DNA from: Bryoerythrophyllum caledonicum
Lineage: Eukaryota > Streptophyta > Bryopsida > Pottiales > Pottiaceae
Assembly: GCA_963971425.1 (NCBI GenBank)
Contig: OZ020525.1
Coordinates: 8,105,560 to 8,169,559, forward strand
Length of the DNA stretch: 64,000 nt
Reading direction: 5' to 3'
Shown: piece by piece, positions 23,890 through 32,608 of the stretch
How positions within the stretch are numbered: position 1 is the first letter of the stretch
Layout: the number at the start of each line of letters is the position of its first letter
Notes under the pieces: model-generated
Told to the model about the DNA's origin: nothing
The model's database searches: none
What the model saw: the letters and a program-made list of their open reading frames with translations, nothing else
Position numbers and translations under genes: made by a program

Positions 23890-25404
23890 ATGGCGGCTCC
23901 CCACCCCACGGGCTCCATGGCCAAAGACATCTCCCCGGCTGTCCCCAAGGACCCTCAGGAGTTAACCGAACTCCAAGAAGACCTCCTTCGTATGGGTTGT
24001 CTATCCCCTCTAGATTTCTGTTGGAGTTTTCGTGTAGAATCTACTGTCCAGGAATTACGGCAAAACCCTTTGCCCATTCCAGAAGGGGATAGCATCCGCG
24101 CTTGTCCGGACCGATGGACAATGGGAAGATGGCAGGAGGTGTACGGATTCCTACGACAGGGAGGTGGTTGGACAAGTTTGAAGAAAGAAGAATATGCCAA
24201 GGGACGCTTCGGCACCAAGGACGCTAAGAATGGATACGCGGTGAGGGATTGCCTAGACCAAAGGGCCAAACGAGTCTTCTCCTTCCTCGTACCCATCCTT
24301 CATCCGGAGAAACCCACCCGAGTCACCATCACCCTTGCTAATACGGTGTATGGCTCTTATCTTGGAGAGCGAGTGGTGAATTGGGCGATCATTGTGAAGG
24401 ATGTTGTTCTCCGTTTGATTAAGAGTGTCAATAGCACTAAACGTTCCCCTCTTGCCCCATTCTTGGTCCACCTCTGTCATCATTTCAAGGAGACTACCGC
24501 CGAGGAAGCTATGGCCTTTGGAACTCACCTCATGATGAAGAAGTTCGATGGGACGGAGTCCGAGTCCGAGACGGGATCGGAAGGAGGGAGCAGCTCCTCA
24601 CCATCCGAGGAAGATGTCCAGCCACTCCCCAAGCGCCAGCGACAGAAATCGGGTGGAGCACCTTCTACCCGCACCGGTGCAGTCATCCGTGCTGCAGCCA
24701 CCGGACCAGCACAACTTGGAGGCAAGTTTTATCCGGCCTCGGAGCTAATAGAAGCCCTTCGCGTATATGTGGAAGATACCGACCGGACATTGGGACAAGT
24801 AAGTAGCTTGATGGGCAACCCTCCGCGGGAGGGGTTGATAGCGGCAATCAAGGAGAAGGACGGAGGAGCTGGGGATCTCCGCACCATGGAGCAGAAGGTC
24901 CACCAACTCACGCTCGACATGGCAAAGGTGAAGAGCCGAGCGTCGGAAGCGGAGAGGAGTTGTAAGGTAGCTCTTCTTCAAGCCAATGCCTCGGCGGCTG
25001 CATTACAACAGGTTGACGAGGCCTTACGCTTTCCCGCAGATGTAGTATTAAAGGCCAAGATGTTCGATGCGCGATTGGAGAGGGATGACCACATTTCCAG
25101 CAAGAGAGTGATTGCCTTCATGATGGAGCAAACCGTGAAGGTTGAGACCGCTTATGCGAACATGAGGTTATTGGTGAGCAATCTTACTCACATCCTACCC
25201 AAGTTTGTAGAAGACTCTGACAGCTCCGACAAGGATGGGGACTCGGGTTCGGAGACCAATCCGGAGGAGCGAGGTTTAGGTAAGCCCGGTCAGCGGAAGG
25301 GGAAGGAAGTGGTGGACCTTGATAGCCCGGATTTGCCCCCTCAGTACCCGAGTTCGAGGATCCTGACAGGACCACCTCCTTCGGAGGTCACCACCCAGAT
25401 GTAG
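23890..25404 (+). CDS. 504-aa protein of an unnamed transposon-associated family
   Basis: An uninterrupted 504-codon frame. Residues 70-200 form the most conserved part, with VFSFLVPILHPEKPTR, TLANTVYGSYLGERVVNW and FLVHLCHHF. This pattern (a segment before PxHPxxxTxVT, a short helix, then a final hydrophobic stretch) recalls plant 'putative transposon protein' domains found in LTR elements, but I cannot place it firmly. An acidic Ser/Glu stretch at about 215-235 and a basic cluster (PKRQRQK) follow. A coiled-coil-prone region (about 325-420, QKVHQLTLDMAKVKSRASEAE) and an acidic tail complete it. The decayed homologue at 8935-11202 shares every part, so the protein belongs to a dispersed family. 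Role unknown; nucleic-acid binding or gag-like packaging is only a guess. Confidence 0.7.
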   Translation: MAAPHPTGSMAKDISPAVPKDPQELTELQEDLLRMGCLSPLDFCWSFRVESTVQELRQNPLPIPEGDSIRACPDRWTMGRWQEVYGFLRQGGGWTSLKKEEYAKGRFGTKDAKNGYAVRDCLDQRAKRVFSFLVPILHPEKPTRVTITLANTVYGSYLGERVVNWAIIVKDVVLRLIKSVNSTKRSPLAPFLVHLCHHFKETTAEEAMAFGTHLMMKKFDGTESESETGSEGGSSSSPSEEDVQPLPKRQRQKSGGAPSTRTGAVIRAAATGPAQLGGKFYPASELIEALRVYVEDTDRTLGQVSSLMGNPPREGLIAAIKEKDGGAGDLRTMEQKVHQLTLDMAKVKSRASEAERSCKVALLQANASAAALQQVDEALRFPADVVLKAKMFDARLERDDHISSKRVIAFMMEQTVKVETAYANMRLLVSNLTHILPKFVEDSDSSDKDGDSGSETNPEERGLGKPGQRKGKEVVDLDSPDLPPQYPSSRILTGPPPSEVTTQM

Positions 25405-25434
25405 AGCGGTGGGAAGGAACGCCCGGGGTTAGCG

Positions 25435-25881
25435 ATGGAGCCACCACCCCCAGTGCCTCCTCACCAACCGCCACGCAGTGATCCTTCTCGCACTACACCG
25501 GGTGTGGTTCCTTTGCAGAAAGGACCTCACCATGGGAAGACCGCTAGTGAGAGTTCCTCCTACTTGTACACCCCAGGACCGGCATCCGGCCAAGAGGGTA
25601 CCATGGGGACCCCGAGTCAAGTATCGATTCCCCAGATACAATCCGGACTCCATCGGGGCATGACTACCGTGACACCCACCCCGGATGTCCCGGATACCGC
25701 ATTGCCCTCAAGGGAAACCTTGCTGAAGACACCGATGGTCCAATCTACACCTTCCACGGATGTCCTTGCTCCCTTGGTGATGCTGGCGGCAGCCGCTGCC
25801 ACCCTGACTTCCAGCCGAAGTTCCCGTAAGCGCAAGAGAAGAGAGGAGCGGAAGAGACTTGAGGAGTTGGCCCAGAAGTAG
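25435..25881 (+). CDS. 148-aa Pro/Thr-rich ORF downstream of the 504-aa ORF
   Basis: The frame begins 31 bp after the 504-aa ORF stop and encodes a Pro/Ser/Thr-rich sequence. It ends in an Ala-rich helix followed by a strongly basic stretch (SSRKRKRREERKRLEELAQK). No known domain is seen. It could be a second cistron or a continuation of the first product through splicing; the codon composition resembles that of the 504-aa ORF. Low confidence as an independent gene. Confidence 0.4.
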   Translation: MEPPPPVPPHQPPRSDPSRTTPGVVPLQKGPHHGKTASESSSYLYTPGPASGQEGTMGTPSQVSIPQIQSGLHRGMTTVTPTPDVPDTALPSRETLLKTPMVQSTPSTDVLAPLVMLAAAAATLTSSRSSRKRKRREERKRLEELAQK

Positions 25882-26906
25882 GCCAGGATCTTGGTTCGTA
25901 GGTCCCTGTTCAGTCTGGGATTTGGCCCCCGGTTGACTTTGGTTTTGACTTGGTTTTTGCCATGGGTTTTGTGTAACAAGTGACCTCTGACGGTGCACGT
26001 CGTGTGGAGTGGCAGCCACCGCCGCCAAGAGTAGTTATTATCACCGTTAGAAGGTATCGTTGAGTTTGGACTCTTGTGTGAGTCCTTTGCGGTATAAGAG
26101 AGGAGTCCCGTGGCACCTCTCTTGGCTGCTTGATGTGTGTATTTGCTTTCAGTTGAATTCTAAACCTACGCTCTGAGAAGACCTTCGATGGTTGGAGAGC
26201 TCGGATTGCATACATGACTGTGAGTGCCATTTCAAGTAGTCCACTCCTCGAGTCCATACTAACTATCTAATCACTATTTCCTTGTTCCATCAAAGTAGAT
26301 TAGTCCGGGTGGGTGAGAATAACAGGTGAGGTGAGAAGATAGCTAGTAGGGGCGTGACTCCAACTCTAACCGTTACAGTCGTTTCCTTGTTCCATCAAGT
26401 AGATTAGTTGGGTGGATGGGAATAACAGGTGAGATTGTACGTGTCTAGGGAAGGACGAGGGGGGAGTGACGGATGTATGAGGGTCATAAGTGAGTCTTGA
26501 GTGACCTCCCGGCGTACCGGTTGGTGTCGGTTGTGAAGACTCATGTCACTCCCTGCAACATCCCACCTCCAGCTGCATCGGAGGTGGAGGGAGACTGGGA
26601 GGAGGACGGATAGTGGGCGGGCAGGCCCCTTTCTCACTTACATTACGCCGCTCCCAGCCTTGGAAACACGGGTCTAACACCCCTTCGGGGGGATCTCAGT
26701 GACACCATAACCATCCAAGTGAGTGAGTAGAGTTAGAAGGAGAGAATGGGAGGTAGAATAGCTGTTACTTGTGTCCAACGCTAAAATCTCTATGAGTCCA
26801 CGGACTACGTCCGGGGTGATATAATCCTTATCCGGGTACTTGTGTACTCCAAATGTCTATAGTGTGCATAGTTGTAAAGATAACCCCCCCATTAACCGGG
26901 GCTAAG

Positions 26907-27150
26907 TCGAAGTAGGCTCCTACTCGAAGGTCCCTACCTCCGAGCGAAGTAGGCTCCTACTCGAAGGTCCCTACCTCCGAGCGAAGTAGGCTCCTACTCG
27001 AAGGTCCCTACCTCCGAGCGAAGTAGGCTCCTACTCGAAGGTCCCTACCTCCGAGCGAAGTAGGCTCCTACTCGAAGGTCCCTACCTCCGAGCGAAGTAG
27101 GTTCCTACTCGAAGGTCCCTACCTTCCGAGCAAAGTAGGCTCCTACCCGA
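26907..27150 (+). repeat. 37-bp tandem repeat
   Basis: Six to seven nearly identical 37-bp units containing GCGAAGTAGGCTCCTACTCG and AAGGTCCCTACCTCCGA lie head to tail near the 3' end of the 4.6-kb element. Each unit contains the dyad GTAGGCTCCTAC. The near identity of units implies recent amplification. Confidence 0.95.
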
Positions 27151-29012
27151 GGGAAAACACTCGTACGGAGAGCGGGGAGGTGGATGTAGATAACGCTCAG
27201 GCGTTGTAATCTAACCCTTTCTCCTTCTTTCCTTGGATGTAACTATTGTGATATAGTTAACTTGGTGTACATATAGATGAGTTGTTAGTCGTTGTAGTTC
27301 TCGGTGATTCTCTGTGGGAACGATTACCTTAAGGGTATCTTTGTGTTAAGATGTGAATAGTTGCCAACACGTACTACGACAGTAGACTCAATCAGGTCTC
27401 TAACAAGATTATCCAAGGGATTCTTCCCCATTGGACGCGGATGAAACCAAACCTTGTTGGCACACTTAATCTTCAATTTCGGCATCAAAAAAAGAGGATG
27501 ACCAACTTTACCAAACTTTGCTTCCATCACCGATTTCTCTGGCCGGTGCTCCATGACAGTCTTGAAAGTGAAGATTATATCAGGATCAGCCATGTCCACA
27601 GGACGCTGAAGCGAGTGGCTGGAGCATCGCTCTACAATGAATTTGTAATTTTAGACAATATTGGTTTATACTTGTCATTCCCACATGAAACCATAAGCAA
27701 AGAATAGATGGCCTAAGCATAAGTATACATAAGCAAAGTACATAACTTACCTAAGGAGCTCCCGGCCGTTCAACATCACCAATTCAAACTGGTCCACGAC
27801 AGTAGACCGTAACTCCTCCTTGCCGCGAATGAATATATTCTTGCAAGCATAATAACCAAGCCATGAATTGCAACCTTGCGGATGCTCCAAACTAGCATCG
27901 AAACTCCTCAGTACACGAACCTCCTCCTCGAATGATAGTACATCACTGGTAGAGCTTTGGTACCAAGACCACGTTTGAATGCTCGCAATACAGCCGCCAT
28001 CCCTTCGTCCTTCACCTTCTGATAACGAACATCTCTAAAAATGTCAAAAGGAATCTCTGGAACAGACGTTTCTATAATACGCTGCTCTTGGCGCTTTCGA
28101 ATTATACGACCGATAGCGCGAAGCAGATTCTGAATACTGAACAACCAAACACAAAGATAAGCACAAATATAAAAACAATAATTTAAAGCAAAAACTTCAC
28201 CACTAACATGAACGGGATAACAAGCAACACTTACGAGCCAGGCGGGTAAAGTGCACCGTCCTTCTTCGTAACCTGTAGAGCAAATTTGTGTAGCATGTGC
28301 ACGAATCCACGAACATTGGACTGCTCCAAGAGCTGCTCAACAGCCAAATCAATGGAATGTCCAAAACAAACATGTCATTCATCAAACGCGTTAAGTGCCC
28401 AAATTTCTAAGTGTACTCTTCCGATCCCCGCCGGCAACAACAAGAGCTACTTCCTTCTTGTCCAGATCAAGAAAACGACGCTCTCCTCCACCAGAACCAC
28501 CACTAGAGCCAAAAACAACGTCACCCTTGCTTTCAACCAAAAGAGGTCCACATGAATCATCATCTTCATCAAAATCCACAAGGCTCGAAGTGAAAGCACC
28601 AAAATTTGGATCTGGATCGTCTTCATCCTGCAATGACTTGATATCACCAACAAGAACCTCCACTTCCTCTTCCTCTTCTTCTTGTTCATCATCACCCTCT
28701 CCATTAGTAATATTGTCCTCGCCTGAGCAAACAAAACAACTAATCAATAAACAAAGATACATGATATCAAAAGATCAACATGATGAGATAAAGAATCAAA
28801 AAATAAATCAGATTTAATAAACAAAAAATAAATCAGATTAAATGAAACTAATACAATACATATATAAACAACATACGACAAAATATACAAATAAGATATA
28901 CAATAGAATCATATCAAAACTACCTACCAGAAACAACAGCATCCACATTTGCGTCATCAAAATCCCCGACGCTTGCACAATGATCAATAAAACTTACAAT
29001 CTAACAAGTTGA

Positions 29013-29118
29013 ACTTTCAAAAAAGCGCAAGGGTCATGAGCAAACCAACCAAGAGCGAGACACAACAAGAGCCACAGACAAAGACAACTGGCGTGGATGA
29101 AAAAGCAACAACTAGAAA
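29013..29118. repeat. Direct repeat flanking the Crypton region, right copy
   Basis: This is the partner of the repeat at about 21140-21240, in the same orientation; shared text includes GAGACACAACAAGAGCCACA and AAAGCAACAACTAGAAAC. The distance between copies is about 7.9 kb, or about 3.3 kb if the 4.6-kb insertion is subtracted. Confidence 0.7.
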
Positions 29119-29654
29119 CAAAAGTACTTGGTCAAAGTTTTAAATGAAGGGTGTATAGTGGGGTTATTTGGAAAGTTTCACTATACAAGAAAGAGTGCTA
29201 CAGGTGAGAATATAGTGAGACTAGTTTGATGTCGTTTGCATGAGCGCAAGTTTTGCCATTTTATCAATCTCTTTATATATTCTTCATAGAATCTTGTAAT
29301 CTGCCCTAATGATCTACATATTTCCATGCCAAAATATTCCATTTCTGAGAACTTGCCAGCTACAGACTTCAATTCAACATAGTTGTACAATGAATGTCAA
29401 ATAAACTTGAAACATCATACAAATCAAATCATGATTATGCTTCAAAGGATTGCATATTAGTACCATTACAGATATTTGGACATAAGAAATAGATCCTTTT
29501 TATTCTCCTTCAAGTTTTACACACTGAGCATAGTTTGGATGTTGACCTCATGTTCTTATTCCAAAAGCAAGCTCTAAATTGTGTGTTTACAATCTCTGGT
29601 CCTAATCAAAGACTATGCCCAAGAAAGTTGATTATGTTATTACGTGAGAGCTAA
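29119..29654. other. Non-coding stretch between repeat and HSPA12-like fragment
   Basis: It presumably contains the 3' UTR of the HSPA12-like gene (minus strand). No recognised gene; the 69-codon frame at 29181-29390 (-) has no known domain. Confidence 0.4.
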
Positions 29655-30058
29655 TCAGTTGAGAAGGTAATCAACTTCGACCGGAAATTGGGCTTGCTGA
29701 GCATTGAAGTTCATAGCCCTAGCTTTCACTTTCAAATTTGATCCTCCAAAACGCAAAGATACTTTGATGCTTTGACAATCCTCCAACTCTATGTCCGCGG
29801 ATATACCCATAACTGGTTTCCTCGCCTCCTCCATCCGTTTGCCTGTAGTGTATCTAGGAAGCATCATGTCATCACAGCTGAAAAGATTGAAAGCGAGACT
29901 CATACAATCCTTGTCGGATGGCTGCACAATATGGTCACGGCCTTATCCATCACGACCACATCACCTTTTTTCACCAATACCTGAAATCGATCTTCACACA
30001 ATTGCTTTCCATTATACTTTTTATACAAGCTCTTAGGGACACATGATACAAGAATACT
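29655..30058 (-). pseudogene. 3' end of an HSPA12-like (Hsp70-related) gene
   Basis: The minus strand reads YKKYNGKQLCEDRF, VLVKKGDVVVMDKAVT, then MSLAFNLFS and finally IELEDCQSIKVSLRFGG, VEVDYLLN and stop at 29655. This order (a Cys/Phe segment, FVxxGDxV, a short strand, then FGxxxxKxxA and VDFLN) matches the end of Hsp70-12 family proteins as I remember them. One frame change between AVT and the next segment (about 29945) suggests decay, or an unseen intron. The rest of the gene is missing because an LTR begins at 30059. The remaining 5' part may lie beyond the right edge of the window. HSPA12 proteins have an Hsp70-like ATPase fold; the physiological role of plant members is unclear. Confidence 0.55.
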
Positions 30059-31864
30059 TGAGAAGAACTAGAACCCTAAAGAACTAGAAGAGAGAAAACT
30101 GATATGAGCTTAAATTGATATGAACTTGGATTAACAAGATGAGTACACAAAAACAACAAGAGGGGTGAGCAATGGCTCGAGGAGATGCATTGCTGAGACT
30201 GAAGAATTCTTCAGTCTCAACCCCTATATGTACCCTAACCTAAAGTAAAAGGGAAGCAAATCGAACAATAAAGTAAAAGAAGTTCAAAAGTAAAAGAAAT
30301 TCTAAAGTAAAAGTAATCTAGAAGGTTCCAGAGGTTATGTCCCAAACATTACCCCCCTCAAGCGACGAGTCTCAAGAGGAGCCCTAGGCTTATTTGAATA
30401 AAGTTGATGAAACTCTTGTACTAATTCCGGCGCGTTTGCAAGATTCTCGATTGGTTCCTATGTCCGTTCATTAATATCATAACCGCTCTAGTGCACCAAA
30501 TACTCCAACTTGCCCCTCCTTTGTTGTGAGTCCTGTACTTTTTCCACCTCGTATTCTTTGTGATTTTCAATTTCAACACTTGGTGGCAGTTCTTGTATTC
30601 TTCCTGGAAAAGACAACTCCCGATAAAGTTCTAAAAGAGAGACATGAAAGAGTGGATGTACATTCACGGAAGCTGGTAGCTCAAGACGATGTGCCACTGA
30701 ATTGATTTGCTTTTGGATGAGGAATGGTCCCAATCTCCAGTAGTCCAACTTGTCACATGGGCGCTTGGTCTTGATATTTTGTCGAAGAAGCGATACTTTA
30801 TTTCCAACTTGAAACTCAAGTGCTTGATTGCAAAATTTGTCTGCAGATGTCTTATAAGACTCTTGGACGGATTGCAGTTGAAGCTTCAAATCACCTTGAA
30901 TTTGCGATAGTTGCTTTGCAAAGTCATCAGTTGTCGAGTTACTATTCGCTGGTGAACTCAACAGATCAGGTTTTGGGTGATAGCCATAGTTGGAATAGCA
31001 TGGCGTTTCCTAAGTTGAAGCATGAAGAGTATTATTATACGCAAACTCTACTAAAGGCAAGTATGCCGTCGAGTTGTCTTACTGGTAGTTGATGCTGCAT
31101 TGTAAATACTGCTCAAGAACTTGATTAACCTGTTCTATTTGACCGTCAGTTTGAGGATGGAAAGCTGAAGAGAGGTTGATATCCACCTTCAATATCTTGA
31201 AAAGAGAACTCCAAAACTTCGATACAAATTGGGTTCTCTGATTAGAAACAACATCGCTTGGTAGACCATGATATCGATACACATTATCAAGAAATAGTCT
31301 TGTTGTGTCGTCACTTGATGAAGACTTCTTGCAAGGGACAAAATGTTCCATCATAGTAACCGATCCACCACAATAAAAATGTTGTCAAATGAATTTGATG
31401 GCAACAAATTTGTAATGAAGTTCATAGACACCAAAGACCAAGGTCCACGCGGAATAGGCAATGGCTATAGGAGTCTATACGGGCGATGCTGAGGATTCTT
31501 AGACCTTGAACAAGTATCACAAGAGGTAACAAAATTCTTCACATCTTTCTACATTTGGAGCCACCAAAAATCTCTAAAAAGGAGTTCCAAAGTCTTGTTG
31601 TATTCAAAATGACCCGTAACTAGGAAGTCATGACGGGATTGAAGAACGCAAAGTTGTGTCGGACCTTCAATGATAAATAGGCGCTCTACAAAATATAAAA
31701 GATCTCCTTCCATCTTAAATTTTTTGTCTTCATCGAGGCGACGCTGGATGTCAAGGGCCACATAATCCTCAATGGTTGTGGTGCGCACTTAGTTGAGGAA
31801 GTCAACATATAGCCCAAAGGCGAAATAATTCCGGCTTCAACAAAGATGCGACGTTTAACTAAAT
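30059..31864 (-). mobile_element. Ty3/Gypsy chromovirus fossil, 3' part with LTR
   Basis: From 3' to 5' on the minus strand: a 290-bp LTR (30059-30348, TG...CA ends TGTTTGGGAC and TTCTTCTCA), a purine tract (GAGGGGGGTAAT) just outside it, a chromodomain (about 30360-30560), the integrase C-terminal part, the integrase core (HPQTDGQIEQVNQVLEQYLQ) and the integrase zinc-binding part (SRHDFLVTGHFEYNKTLELL). The family is a plant or Tcn1-like chromovirus. The coding part is broken, with several breaks. It continues at 63231-64000 beyond a 31.4-kb insertion. It lies within an HSPA12-like gene. Confidence 0.9.
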
Positions 31865-31873
31865 CTGGACTTT

Positions 31874-32608
31874 CAAAAGTCCACATTGGTCAAAGTCCGT
31901 ATTTGATTTGATAATATACCATGCTTCATCGTATAGGGGGAGCACCCAATCCAACGGGCTCTTCCTTGAGATTTAAGTAGATGACTTGAAGCATTAAACA
32001 TGTAACGTCTATCTTGAAACATTAAACATGAAACATGTATTAGAAGTTGATAGTAGTGGAAGCAATTAGAAGAATGAAACAATCGATACAAAGCATAGTA
32101 CATGCATTTTAGACGGAAACATCGGAGGCGCATCCAATCCGGACTGGAAGATTGGGGGAGCACCCGAACCCAGTGAGGAAATAGGGGGAGGACCCGATCT
32201 GAAGTGGGAGACCAGAAGAGCAATCGGTCGGAAGTAAAAGCGTCACACATTCATAGCATACAATCAGTTATAGTAGAATAGAAAGTGTTTGAAAAGGCTT
32301 CATTATTTTTGGATGCAATGTAAGGCAATGGTGAAAATGTGTGTCTTGAAAGTATCACTCTTGTGAATTTCGGATAAAGTCTTTTAGGTACAAGATGAAC
32401 GTTCAAATTCCTCGGACATACAAGGATCAACTGCGTTTGTAGCATCGAGGTTAACCAGTGCTACAATTTGGTCCCGTTTTGGAATTGTCCGTGTCTTCGG
32501 ATTTGCCTTAGTTGACCAAGAGGCGTATACGACGCAGTTACAATCCCAAAGACATGGACGACGACCGGGCTCCGGTACCCACGTCGCTTCCGAGCATCCA
32601 GCATACTT
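31874..32608. other. Left subterminal region of the giant element
   Basis: Non-coding. It opens with the inverted GGACTTT/AAAGTCC motifs (31867-31900). At about 32100-32235 it carries decayed copies of the dyad repeat (GGGGGAGCACCCGAACC, GGGGGAGGACCCGATCTG). The opposite end of the element has an equivalent dyad-repeat region at 62870-63180. Confidence 0.5.

Larger units (their letters stand above)
22769..27381 (+). mobile_element. 4.6-kb LTR-type unit with its own ORF, inserted in the recombinase gene
   Basis: The unit begins TGTCGTGCC and ends CTACGACA, so it has TG...CA ends with a 6-bp inverted terminus (TGTCGT/ACGACA). It is flanked by the perfect 5-bp duplication GTAGA (22764-22768 and 27382-27386). 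These are LTR-retroelement hallmarks, yet no pair of internal LTRs, primer site or pol is visible. It may be a very long solo LTR that carries an ORF, or an unusual non-autonomous element. Parts in order: 15-bp repeats, GAGCTC-rich repeats, a 504-aa ORF, a 148-aa ORF, a 110-bp duplication (about 26277 and 26387) and 37-bp repeats. It looks whole. Its age cannot be estimated without a partner LTR. Confidence 0.75.
22054..28762 (-). pseudogene. Crypton-type tyrosine recombinase gene, split by an insertion
   Basis: Minus-strand exons, in order, are: an acidic N-terminal part (about 28740-28400); 28385-28235 (VTKKDGALYPPG); 28136-27751 (SIQNLLRAIG, LGYYACKNIFIRGKEELRST); 27605-27382 (KVWFHPRPMGKNPLDNLV); then, after a 4.6-kb insertion, 22768-22482 (GRKFSNKTLRQIG, RVTGHRDEKSYQRYN). 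Short exons near 22410 and 22160-22054 follow. The last motifs are the arginine box and the GH...Y box with the candidate nucleophile Tyr of tyrosine recombinases, in the style of Crypton/DUF3504 proteins. The usual His of HxxR is Lys here. At least one exon seems to need a frame change near 27930. Splice junctions restore reading (for example PPG-SIQ), so this was a spliced gene, either an old Crypton or a domesticated relative. Confidence 0.7.

Noticed and set aside
26907-27150. 37-bp repeats as a CRISPR or centromere satellite
   Set aside because: Few copies, no spacers, and clearly internal to one inserted element.
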